Positions 8,131 through 15,360 of a DNA stretch of 64,000 nt are shown here, one piece after another. The stretch lies in assembly GCF_041431415.1 (NCBI RefSeq), contig NZ_CP107845.1, positions 62,001 to 126,000 of the forward strand, in the 5' to 3' direction. The translations under genes and the position numbers were made by a program. Position 1 is the first letter of the stretch; each line of letters opens with the position of its first letter. This DNA is from Streptomyces sp. NBC_00513 (lineage in GTDB: Bacteria; Actinomycetota; Actinomycetes; Streptomycetales; Streptomycetaceae). The notes beneath the pieces were generated by a model. It saw nothing but the letters and a program-made list of their open reading frames with translations, was not told the DNA's origin and made no database searches.

Positions 8131-8600
8131 GGCGGCGGCGTGCAAGCGCCACCAGCACCTGCTTGTGCCCCTTCCCCTCGGCGCGCTTGCGCGCGTAGTA
8201 CGCCTTCGAGGCCAGACAGCACTTCGGGCTCGACAGCGAGGAGAGATACACCGCGTTGAGCAGGCCGCGGTGGAAGGGGCGTGGCCGGCGCAGGTTGCCG
8301 CTGACGTGGCCGGAGTCGCGTAGAGCCGGTGCCAGGCCCGCGTTATCCGGCGAGCCGGTCAGCGCTGCTGAAGTCGTCCATGTCCCCACCGGCCGCAGCG
8401 AGGATCACGAGTCCCATCTACTTCCCTATGATCCGCAGGGCCTGCTACGAGAGGACACGGCGTGAGCCGATCGGTGGGTCGGGCCCTGCGGATCCGGTCA
8501 GGCTGAGGATCACCTCCGCATGCGGATGCTCGCGAAACCGGGCCTCGATCTTCGAGTCCTCCGTCTCGAACGCCCGACTGCACGCTCTGTGGCTCGCCAG
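8125..8600 (-). pseudogene. IS110/IS116-type transposase remnant
   Basis: In order on the minus strand: KIEARFREHPHAEVILSLTG (about 8500-8570), GGDMDDFSSADRLAG (about 8340-8390), then ALRDSGHVSGNLRRPRPFHR and SKAYYARKRAEGKGHKQVL (8150-8325), the typical order of an IS110 C-terminal domain. A segment is missing between the first two blocks and an extra base in the DRLAG(Y)AGLAP codons shifts the frame. The element is distinct in sequence from the IS110 fragment at 4867-5351, so two separate insertions occurred. Confidence 0.65.
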
Positions 8601-8619
8601 GCAGGAGCTCACAGACTCG

Positions 8620-8855
8620 ACCACCTGCGGCTTCACCGGTCCCAGCGCGCGGCTCAGGGATCCCCTCTCGACCCGTGGCTGGGCGAGCTTCGACCATCGA
8701 CGGGACCGTTCGGGAGCATGCGCGAAGTGTGAGCACCATGTGGAGCACAGGGTGCCCGGCATCGTGCCCAGAGCCTGGAGCCAGCCCGAGGACTGACCGG
8801 CCGACGGCCAGGGTGCCCGACGGGCTCGCGACCGCCTGGGCGCCCCTGCCGCGGG
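8620..8855. other. short gap without a gene
   Basis: The minus-strand frame continues upstream of the IS110 remnant with weakly transposase-like residues (VVESVSSCLASHRACSRAFE), then loses any pattern. No promoter-like or repeat structure was recognised. Confidence 0.3.
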
Positions 8856-9437
8856 TCAGCGTTCCAGGAAGGTGCGGCGCCACTGGAGCGGCGGCATCGT
8901 CAGCGCGGCCTCCGCCAGAGCCTGCGCCGAGGCCGTCTTCAGGCTGGCAAGAGAGGTGTCGATCCAGTCCTGGACCTCGGCGTACCCCTGCGCCCGGTAC
9001 TCCACCGCCTGCACCAGGCACTCCAGCTTGTCGGCGTCGTGGGCAACGAGGACTTCGAGGGAGCTTCCGCTCTCGTACTCGTCCACGATCCGCTGCACAC
9101 CGGCCTGGACCGACGGGTGGGCGGCGGAGACCTGGTCCGCGGTCACGGTCTGGTTCGTGGCGGCTTCGATGTAGCGGCGGCCGATGTGCGGGATGTCGCC
9201 GAGGCGGGTCTCCTGTGTGTCGTGGAACAGGCACATCAGCGCGACCTTGCCGGCGTCCGCGCCTTCCATCATCGCGAGAACGGAGCCGATGATCCCGACG
9301 CGGAAGCTGTGCTCGGCGATCGACTCCGGGTTGTTGTTCCCGGTGAACCACCAACCGGTGCGCTTCGCGTTCTTCAAGACACCCATCTCGAAGACGAATC
9401 CGGCCGTGCCCTGCGCGTTCGCCGTCTCGTCTGCCAT
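8856..9437 (-). CDS. HD-domain phosphohydrolase (5'-deoxynucleotidase-like)
   Basis: A 193-residue protein starting at an ATG at 9437. The metal-binding HD pattern is complete: His43 in SIAEHSFRVG, His72-Asp73 in CLFHDTQETRLGD, and a late Asp in VAHDADKLECLVQA. Order and length fit the YfbR-like HD family that dephosphorylates deoxynucleoside monophosphates; substrate specificity cannot be read from sequence. It lies 19 bp downstream of the XRE regulator gene on the same strand, probably one transcript. XRE-HD pairs are common in Streptomyces accessory DNA. No membrane segment or signal peptide is seen. Confidence 0.75.
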   Translation of the reverse strand: MADETANAQGTAGFVFEMGVLKNAKRTGWWFTGNNNPESIAEHSFRVGIIGSVLAMMEGADAGKVALMCLFHDTQETRLGDIPHIGRRYIEAATNQTVTADQVSAAHPSVQAGVQRIVDEYESGSSLEVLVAHDADKLECLVQAVEYRAQGYAEVQDWIDTSLASLKTASAQALAEAALTMPPLQWRRTFLER

Positions 9438-9456
9438 GGTGACCTCCGGTTGCCGA

Positions 9457-10551
9457 TCATCGGTTCTGGTGCAAAACGTAGTGGATGGAGGCGAGTTCAC
9501 GTCTGGATCTCGGCGAGATCCCGCCTTCGTCCAGGAGTCTGTCCAGCCGCCGGGCGAGCGACACCGACAAGGACGGGAGGGCCTCGGGCAGCCAGGGGTG
9601 CGCGTGCAGCAGCGACCACATCGAATGCGTGTAGAGGTCGACGTAGCCGGGGGCGAAGTGCATGCCGTCGGCGAGGGCCCGTAGGAGGGCGACGGGATCC
9701 AGGCCGGTGAGGTCCCGATCGCGCATGAACGCGTCGTCGGCCTGCGGCTGGTGGGCGACGCCAAGCCAGTACGCCCAGTAGTTCAGGTTCGCGGCCTCGC
9801 CGTCGTCGTCGTCGGCCATCGCCCGCTCGATGAAGTCCCACAGAGGCACCGGGTCGCCCAGACGGGCGAGAGCGGCAGCGGTCGAGCGGGCTTCGGCCCA
9901 GCGCGGCGTCCACCCGCGTCCGGTCAGTGCTCCGCGCCCGGCGTGCAGGGTGTGCGCGGTCCATGCCACCGCCTGCGGGGAGCGGTCGTAGGAGGACAGG
10001 TAGAGGGCTTGACGTTGCAGCAGGATTCCGCCGGTGTCGGTCCGGGAGGCGGTCTCGGCTGTGTTCCGCAACCGGTCGAAGAAGACGCGCCGGGCGTCGG
10101 CGTCGAGGAGCGGTGCGGTGGCGGCCGGGCCTCTGCGGGGCGCGGCAAGGAGGTTGGCCATGGAGGATGGCGCGGTGCCGGTGAGCGCCCAGGCGAGCAT
10201 GTGGGCGGTCTGGCGGTTGTGGACCCACTCGCCGAGGGGATGTGGGGCATCGTCGCCGGAGGCGAGGACGGCCGTGATGATGCGGTCGGCGTCCATCGCG
10301 GGGTCCAGGAGAGCGAGGACGCTCGGGCCGGCTCCCAGCACGGCCAGTCGGCGGCGCATGCCGAGGAGCGCGCCGGCCCTCATGTGCGCCAGGGGCCGGC
10401 GTCCCGACTCCCAGCCCTGCACGGTCGCCAGATCCACCGCCAAGAGCTCGGCGAGACCCTGTTGGGTGGCCGGGATCGACGTCCGGGCGGCGCGCAGTAC
10501 GAAGCCGCTGATGAGACCCGTGCGTAAGCGCGAATGCGATTCGCTGTTCAT
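9457..10551 (-). CDS. XRE-family transcriptional regulator with large C-terminal sensor region
   Basis: A 364-residue protein from an ATG at 10551. The N-terminus (residues about 12-75) is a Cro/C1-type HTH: LRAARTSIPATQQGLAELLA, then DLATVQGWESGRRPL. The remaining 280 residues are helical, Ala/Leu/Arg-rich and TPR-like, as in Streptomyces regulators that follow this HTH. It is transcribed with the HD gene and divergently from the 10747-16255 gene set; its start and that of the DUF6415-like gene are 195 bp apart, so it is the obvious candidate regulator of that set. The ligand or partner is unknown. Confidence 0.75.
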   Translation of the reverse strand: MNSESHSRLRTGLISGFVLRAARTSIPATQQGLAELLAVDLATVQGWESGRRPLAHMRAGALLGMRRRLAVLGAGPSVLALLDPAMDADRIITAVLASGDDAPHPLGEWVHNRQTAHMLAWALTGTAPSSMANLLAAPRRGPAATAPLLDADARRVFFDRLRNTAETASRTDTGGILLQRQALYLSSYDRSPQAVAWTAHTLHAGRGALTGRGWTPRWAEARSTAAALARLGDPVPLWDFIERAMADDDDGEAANLNYWAYWLGVAHQPQADDAFMRDRDLTGLDPVALLRALADGMHFAPGYVDLYTHSMWSLLHAHPWLPEALPSLSVSLARRLDRLLDEGGISPRSRRELASIHYVLHQNR

Positions 10552-10746
10552 GACGTTCCCCTTGGGCGTGGCGCGCTTTACTCGTACCCGCAGTCAGTCC
10601 TACTCCACTCCGACCGCTCGTACGGTCGATCCGTGGAATCGGGCGCCGGCCATCGGCGGCCCGGTCGCGCTGGTGACACCCGGATTGGCGAGGAGGCTGC
10701 CGTGCTGCCCGTGTCCCCCCAAAGCCGTACCTGTCGAGGGCCCGAC

Positions 10747-11124
10747 GTGCCCGAGCTGACCGTGGCCCGTGCCGACGGCACCACCACCGCCCTGCCGGTC
10801 GACGTGACCCTGATCAGCGAGACGATCTCCCTGGTCCTGGCGTCCCGGGACTGGACTCCAGACCGGACGGTGTGCGCGGCCTGGCATCGCTGGCTCGCGG
10901 GACACCTGCGTCTCCTCGCCCCGATCGCCGTGGAGCAGGCCCCGCACTGGAGCGATCCGGAGCACATGCGCCTGGTGGAGGTGACGGCCGCGGCTGTGGC
11001 CAAGAACCTTGAGGGCGGACTTCCCGCCGACCGGCACACCGCGTACGTCCACGTTCAGGAGCTGGCCCGCGAATGCCTGGGGCTTCTCGGGCTCGTCTTG
11101 GACCAGCCGCGGGGCGGGCGATGA
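10747..11124 (+). CDS. DUF6415-like small protein
   Basis: I start at the GTG at 10747 (PELTVARADGTTTALPVDV); the longer open frame upstream overlaps the divergent promoter region and is Arg/Ser-rich. The 125-residue product has two helical segments, WHRWLAGHLRLLAPIAVEQA and AYVHVQELARECLGLLGLVL, which resemble the DUF6415 pattern of Streptomyces proteins that sit beside XRE regulators. The gene overlaps the next one by ATGA (11121-11124), so the two are translationally coupled. No enzymatic motif is visible. It may be a regulator partner rather than a biosynthetic protein. Confidence 0.6.
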   Translation: MPELTVARADGTTTALPVDVTLISETISLVLASRDWTPDRTVCAAWHRWLAGHLRLLAPIAVEQAPHWSDPEHMRLVEVTAAAVAKNLEGGLPADRHTAYVHVQELARECLGLLGLVLDQPRGGR

Positions 11125-11417
11125 GCGCTGTGGCCGCCCGGCGCCAGAGCGCACGACTGCGCGTCGGCGACACGGTCACCGGCTGGTCGTACGTCGAGCC
11201 GGGCGACCGGGGCCGCGAGCAGCCGCAGCCCATCACCGGGACCATCGCCCAGATCGGTTCCGGCTGGGCGGGAGTCGACAGCGACCACGCATACGTGTGG
11301 GTGCGCCTTCCCTCCTGCCTGGAGGCCAAGGCCCTGGCGCGAGACCTGGAGAAGACTACCACCACAGATCGGCCCGCCCGCGCAGACAGCGCAGAGCACC
11401 TTCCCCTGCGGGTCTGA
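11121..11417 (+). CDS. small hypothetical protein, coupled to the previous gene
   Basis: The 98-residue product starts at the ATG of an ATGA overlap. The middle looks like a small beta-barrel (RLRVGDTVTGWSYVEPGD, then PITGTIAQIGSGWAGVDSDH and AYVWVRLPS), comparable to PRC-, SH3- or KOW-like folds, though I cannot assign a family. The C-terminus is polar and probably disordered. Immediately downstream is a 170-bp gap leading to the 20-residue peptide gene. Role unknown. Confidence 0.55.
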   Translation: MSAVAARRQSARLRVGDTVTGWSYVEPGDRGREQPQPITGTIAQIGSGWAGVDSDHAYVWVRLPSCLEAKALARDLEKTTTTDRPARADSAEHLPLRV

Positions 11418-11585
11418 CTGCTTCCGTGCGCCCGGGGCGGGACACCGATCCCCCGGGCGCACGGACTACGGACGCGCCGGCCCAGCGAGGTCGGTGCGGG
11501 GCCACCACCCCAGCGACGGAAGGAGGCGCGAGGACGGTCCTTGTGGAGCCCGTTCACCGCACGAGATGCGTGAGGAGGTACATCC

Positions 11586-11648
11586 ATGAACGCGAAGCCG
11601 ATCAAGAAGGCGATCAAGAAGGCGACCGTCTCGGGTCGCCCCTGCTGA
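11586..11648 (+). CDS. 20-residue basic peptide ending in Cys; candidate RiPP precursor
   Basis: Below usual gene-calling size but with a near-perfect ribosome-binding site: GAGGAGG seven to eight bases before the ATG. The product has two near-identical lysine units (PIKKA, AIKKA), then TVSGRPC and TGA; the last residue is Cys. Three genes downstream is an HFCD flavoprotein, the family that oxidatively decarboxylates C-terminal Cys of peptides (EpiD-type) or phosphopantothenoyl-Cys (CoaC). A Ser four positions before the Cys could be a ring partner, though no lanthipeptide dehydratase is recognised here. The lysine-rich N-terminus could act as a short leader. A regulatory leader peptide for the following operon is the main alternative. 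Confidence 0.5.
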   Translation: MNAKPIKKAIKKATVSGRPC

Positions 11649-11660
11649 TCCGCTGCCGTG

Positions 11661-11695
11661 CCGGCTCCCGCTCCTCCACCAGGGGGCGGGGCCGG
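11661..11695 (+). terminator. GC-rich stem-loop between the peptide gene and the cyclase gene
   Basis: CCGGC-T-CCCGC (11661-11671) pairs with GCGGGGCCGG (11686-11695), ten base pairs with one bulged T, and two further C-G pairs may extend the stem inward. It starts 12 bp after the peptide stop codon. There is no U-tract, as usual for Streptomyces. Such hairpins after precursor genes often cause partial termination or protect the upstream message, giving more precursor than enzyme; that role is inferred. Confidence 0.45.
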
Positions 11696-11740
11696 TGACA
11701 TCGGAGTTTCGTCAGCCCACAACATCCGGAAGGGACACAC

Positions 11741-12865
11741 ATGGTCATCCCTCAGGCCCGGGCGGAAGGCATTCGTGTCACGCCCCGCGGCGACGGTCTG
11801 ACCGCGCACGTCACGCGGCAGGACACCACGCACATTCAGGTCAGCGACAGCGGCTTCGTGAGCACGGTCGCCCAGCTGGCCCGCCGGGGAGACTTCATTC
11901 TTCTCGACGGGGGCGTACACGAGGCCTGGGCGGGCGCCTTGGAGCCGGCCCTGACCCCGGGGCGCTTCCTGGTGGTTCCGCCCGGCGAGGCAGGCAAGAG
12001 CCTGGCCCGGGCCGAGCGGATCATCACCGCTCTCCACGAGGCCGGAGTCGACAGACGGACCACGCTGACCGCCGTCGGAGGCGGAGTGCTCTGTGACCTC
12101 TCCGGCCTGGTCGCGGCCCTCTACTTCCGGGGTGTGCGTGCCGTCTACGTACCCACCACCCTGCTGGCGATGATCGACGCCGCGATCGGTGGCAAGACGG
12201 GCGTCAACCATCCCCGCCAGAAGAATCTCATCGGAGTCTTCTCGCATCCTGCCGAGGTCCACATCCGTCTGGACTCGCTGGCCACACTGCCCCTGCCTCA
12301 GCTGACGGCCGCCTACGGCGAGGCGCTCAAGATCGCCATCGTCGACGACCCGGATCTCTTCGAGCTGCTGGCTGGACCGCGGGGCAACCAGCCCGTCACC
12401 CCTGTCCTGCGGACAATCGTGCGGCGGTGCGTAGCCCGAAAGCTGCAACTGCTCGGCTCGAACGCCTTCGAGCGCGACCTGGAGCGCTCTCTCAACCTCG
12501 GGCACACCGTTGCCCACCCCCTGGAGGACATCACCGCCTTCCGGATCTCCCACGGAGCGGCGGTCGGCATCGGTATCGCCGTGGCCTCGCACATCTCTCA
12601 CGCCCGCGGGCTGCTCACCACGACGGACTTCCAGCGGATCCTGAACGCGATGGACCACCTCGGCCTACCCGTCATGGACCGGGACTTCGACGAGCAGCGC
12701 CTGGCGGACCGAGTCCGCGACCTCACCCTCCAACGGGGAGGAATCTCCCTGCACTACGTCCTGCCCACGGCCATCGGCAAGGTCGCCTTCACCGACAGTG
12801 TCGCCACCACCGAGCTCTTGGCCGCCGTGACCGGCCTGCGCACCCGTCAGAGAGGATCCCTGTGA
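11741..12865 (+). CDS. sugar-phosphate cyclase (dehydroquinate synthase superfamily)
   Basis: A 374-residue protein from an ATG at 11741 preceded by GGAAGGG. It has the hallmarks of the dehydroquinate synthase fold: the NAD-binding GGGVLCDLSGLVAA (about residue 110), PTTLLAMIDAAIGGKTGVNH, KNLIGVF, the metal/catalytic GEALKIAIVDDPDLFELL and NLGHTVAHPLE, and HGAAVGIGIAVAS. The family includes dehydroquinate synthase and the C7-cyclitol-forming 2-epi-5-epi-valiolone, desmethyl-gadusol and 2-deoxy-scyllo-inosose synthases. Because the gene sits with a kinase, a nucleotidyltransferase and a phosphatase-like gene and not with shikimate genes, a specialised cyclase is more likely, but the subfamily cannot be settled by eye. 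Its stop overlaps the next start (GTGA). Confidence 0.8.
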   Translation: MVIPQARAEGIRVTPRGDGLTAHVTRQDTTHIQVSDSGFVSTVAQLARRGDFILLDGGVHEAWAGALEPALTPGRFLVVPPGEAGKSLARAERIITALHEAGVDRRTTLTAVGGGVLCDLSGLVAALYFRGVRAVYVPTTLLAMIDAAIGGKTGVNHPRQKNLIGVFSHPAEVHIRLDSLATLPLPQLTAAYGEALKIAIVDDPDLFELLAGPRGNQPVTPVLRTIVRRCVARKLQLLGSNAFERDLERSLNLGHTVAHPLEDITAFRISHGAAVGIGIAVASHISHARGLLTTTDFQRILNAMDHLGLPVMDRDFDEQRLADRVRDLTLQRGGISLHYVLPTAIGKVAFTDSVATTELLAAVTGLRTRQRGSL

Positions 12866-13776
12866 CCACCACCGAGCAGTGCATCGACCACCTCATCAAG
12901 CGAGTTCCGGGCGTTCACGCCATCGCGCTGTGCGGATCGCACCGACAGGGCATCGCCGACGACTTCTCCGACCGCGACGTGTGGTCCCTCTGTGACAACC
13001 GCCAGCCGATCAGCGACCATCTCGCGGTCACCGAGTTCCTCCCCACCGGAACCCGACACGAGATCCTCTTCGAGGGCCGAGACGACACCCTGACCGACCA
13101 CACGGTCCTCAACGTCCTCACGGACACCGAGATCCTCAACCTCAAGTTCCTGCACGTCAGCGTCCTGACCGACTTCTGCAGGCAACCCGTGTCCCTCGAT
13201 CCTCAGTACCTGGAGGACCTGGAGAACTTCACCAGCATGCGGCGCCTCCATGATCCCGCCGGCCTCATCGCCCGCCATCAGCGCCGGCTGACCCGGCACG
13301 CCCGCAACATCGCCGACCCACTGCTGACCCAGATCCTCAGCCGGTACGGCTCCACCTATTGGCGCTCCGTCTACCAAGGCGTCCTGCGCACCGAGGAACA
13401 CGCCTGGCGGCATCTGGCGACGCACCTGATCGAGCTCTTGGCCTGGGCCGCATTCATCGAATCCGGCGAGCTCCCGCCGCCGCGCAAGTGGCTCTTCTCG
13501 CCCCGCCTGCTCCACAGTCGGCCACAGGGTCCGGCCCTCAGCGCCCTCCTCGACCAGGTTCAGCACGTGCGGGCCACCGAGACGGACACGGTGCTCGACT
13601 TCTATCGCAGCCTCGCCGAGACCGAGGACGCGGTATTCACCGATACGCAGCAGACCATGGGCATGTGGTGGCGTGCCGTGTTCAGCCAGCGCCTGCCCAA
13701 CCTCGCCCGTCACCTCGACCGCGACGACCTGAACGCGTACGTCGCCAGAGCACCCCGACCCCGGAGTACTCGATGA
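12862..13776 (+). CDS. Pol-beta-type nucleotidyltransferase
   Basis: A 304-residue protein starting at the GTG of a GTGA overlap with the cyclase gene. The N-terminus has the nucleotidyltransferase signature Gly-Ser-x(n)-Asp-x-Asp: ALCGSHRQGIADDFSDRDVW (about residues 20-40), as in aminoglycoside adenylyltransferases, followed by a helical C-terminal domain (YGSTYWRSVYQGVLRTEEHA). By analogy with antibiotic nucleotidyltransferases it could transfer a nucleotide to a hydroxyl of a small molecule, but activation of a cyclitol phosphate or modification of a peptide or protein are equally open. It is tightly coupled to both neighbours (GTGA and ATGA overlaps), so it very probably belongs to the same pathway. 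Confidence 0.7.
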   Translation: MTTTEQCIDHLIKRVPGVHAIALCGSHRQGIADDFSDRDVWSLCDNRQPISDHLAVTEFLPTGTRHEILFEGRDDTLTDHTVLNVLTDTEILNLKFLHVSVLTDFCRQPVSLDPQYLEDLENFTSMRRLHDPAGLIARHQRRLTRHARNIADPLLTQILSRYGSTYWRSVYQGVLRTEEHAWRHLATHLIELLAWAAFIESGELPPPRKWLFSPRLLHSRPQGPALSALLDQVQHVRATETDTVLDFYRSLAETEDAVFTDTQQTMGMWWRAVFSQRLPNLARHLDRDDLNAYVARAPRPRSTR

Positions 13777-14318
13777 GCCACAGGGCCAAACATCTCCTGC
13801 TCGGCATCAGCGGATCCAGCGCGGCAACGGCCACACCGGAACTCGTCGCGGAAGCCGCCGACCACGCCGACCGCATCACCGTCGTCGCGACACCCACCGC
13901 GGCCGGCCTGTTTCTTGCCGACGGCCTCCCCTTTCCGCTCTTCACGGATGAACTCTGGAAGGCCGAGACCGAGAACCCCCTGCACGTAAGGCTCTTGGAG
14001 GAAGTCGACTGGTTCGTCGTGGCACCCGCCACGGCGACGACCCTCGCCCGGGTGGCCACCGGAGCCGCCGACACCCTCCTCGCCGCGCTCATCCTGGCTC
14101 ACGGCCCCGGAATCTATTTCCAGCCCTCCATGAACCTGCGCATGTGGAACAACCCGGCCACCCGGCGGAACATCGCCTCACTCACGGCGGACGGCCACCA
14201 CATTCTGCCCACCGAACCCACCGAATCCCTCACCAGCGACGAACCGACCGCGGTGGGCGCCATTCCCGGAACGGTCCTCTCCGCGGCGGCCTCGCACCGC
14301 GGCCGCCACGCCATGTAG
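13773..14318 (+). CDS. HFCD-family flavoprotein (Cys decarboxylase type)
   Basis: A 181-residue protein from an ATG overlapping the previous stop. It matches the homo-oligomeric flavin-containing Cys decarboxylases: a Rossmann-like start (LLLGISGSSAATATPELVAE), the catalytic His near residue 71 in NPLHVRLLEEVD, a PASANT-like FMN motif (APATATTLARVATG), and the substrate-clamp motif P-x-M-N-x-x-M-W as QPSMNLRMWNNP (about residues 116-127). These are the residues needed to oxidatively decarboxylate a C-terminal Cys carboxylate. Streptomyces already has a housekeeping bifunctional CoaBC, and this copy lacks the CoaB domain, so a specialised role is likely. The nearby peptide ending in Cys is the suggested substrate; there is no direct evidence. 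Confidence 0.75.
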   Translation: MSHRAKHLLLGISGSSAATATPELVAEAADHADRITVVATPTAAGLFLADGLPFPLFTDELWKAETENPLHVRLLEEVDWFVVAPATATTLARVATGAADTLLAALILAHGPGIYFQPSMNLRMWNNPATRRNIASLTADGHHILPTEPTESLTSDEPTAVGAIPGTVLSAAASHRGRHAM

Positions 14319-14378
14319 CGCGACCGCACACGTACTAGGCTCTCTGCCTCGACTCCATCACGGATAGAGGCACAGCAC

Positions 14379-14930
14379 GTGAACGAGCACCCCTCGCCCC
14401 CCGTTCTGCTCATCGGCGGCGGCGCCGGCTCCGGCAAGACCGCCCTTGCCCGCGCCCTCGCCGAGAACATTCCCGGCGCCGGCCTGATCCACCTCGACCT
14501 CTGCTACCACAACGACCCGAATCTGGCACCAAGCGTTCCTCGCTTCGATGGCCCGGGCCGGGTGGTCGACTTCAGTAACCCCGCAGCTCTCGACCTCGCG
14601 CGGATCCGCACCGCCCTCGACCACCAGTCTGATGCGGCATTGATCATCGTGGAGGGGATCTTCGCTCTCACCCTTCCCGAACTCACCCCGCCGGCCACGT
14701 GGACCGTGTACGTCGACACACCGGCTGACATTCGAATCGTCCGCAAAACCCTCCGCAAGCTCGAAGAGGGCAGAGACGTGAAACCCGGGCTGCTGGGCTA
14801 TCTCGCCAGCGCCAGATCCTACGCGCGTCATGTCCGACCCACACGCGACATGGCGCAACTCGTCCTCGACGGAACCCTCCCCCTGCCCGACCTCGTCGCA
14901 CAGGTGGAGAAGCACCTCTCCGGAAACTGA
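14379..14930 (+). CDS. uridine-kinase-like P-loop kinase
   Basis: A 183-residue protein from a GTG at 14379, 60 bp after the flavoprotein gene. Walker A is GGGAGSGKTALARAL (residues about 12-26); LIHLDLCYHNDPN and FDGPGRVVDFSNPAALD match the Asp and substrate loops of uridine/phosphoribulokinase-like kinases; IIVEGIFAL is the Walker B-like strand; RKTLRKLEEGRDVK is the lid Arg region. It could phosphorylate a nucleoside, a cyclitol or another small alcohol. In the cluster it is the likely kinase for the cyclase product, by analogy with other cyclitol pathways that use a kinase, a nucleotidyltransferase and a phosphatase. Confidence 0.75.
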   Translation: MNEHPSPPVLLIGGGAGSGKTALARALAENIPGAGLIHLDLCYHNDPNLAPSVPRFDGPGRVVDFSNPAALDLARIRTALDHQSDAALIIVEGIFALTLPELTPPATWTVYVDTPADIRIVRKTLRKLEEGRDVKPGLLGYLASARSYARHVRPTRDMAQLVLDGTLPLPDLVAQVEKHLSGN

Positions 14931-15360
14931 GGCACTCTCGTCTCTGACCCGTTGATCGCCGCCGACTTCCAAGCCAGAACAGCGGCGGTAATGAAGCTCG
15001 GTCCACGCGAGAGGGCCCCGGCCGGCCACGCGGATCCGGTGACGTCCGGTGTCGTCCAGGGTGATCATTCTCCGAGGGGATGAGGGGGGCTCCAGGCGAT
15101 GCGCTGACGCCTGCGCCTGGTTGTCGGTGCGCTGTTGGCGTGGACGTCCGCAATGACGGCTTGTTCGGGGGAGCCTGATCAAGTCGGTGCGGTTCCGTCG
15201 GCGGTGAACAACCCGGCTTCATGGGACCCCGCAGCCGTCCCCCAGTCCGGTCAGATGACTGTGTGAGAGACTAAGACAGGCCGGCCGTCTGAGGAGCCCT
15301 GGCCAACCTGACCGCCGAGACCGCCCTTACCCGACCCGCTCCGAGCGGAGCCCTCACCGC
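14931..15360. other. intergenic, 430 bp, no gene recognised
   Basis: Several overlapping frames exist but none has a convincing start or fold. The spacing suggests that the inositol-monophosphatase-like gene may have its own promoter. No strong inverted repeat was identified. Confidence 0.35.

Noticed and set aside
10814-12658. 614-codon minus-strand open frame over the cyclase region
   Set aside because: Shadow of the DUF6415-like and cyclase genes; no ribosome site and no conserved motif.
11586-14318. Calling the peptide cluster a lanthipeptide or thioamitide locus
   Set aside because: No LanB/M/KC-type dehydratase, TfuA/YcaO or transporter is present; only the HFCD protein is shared with those classes.
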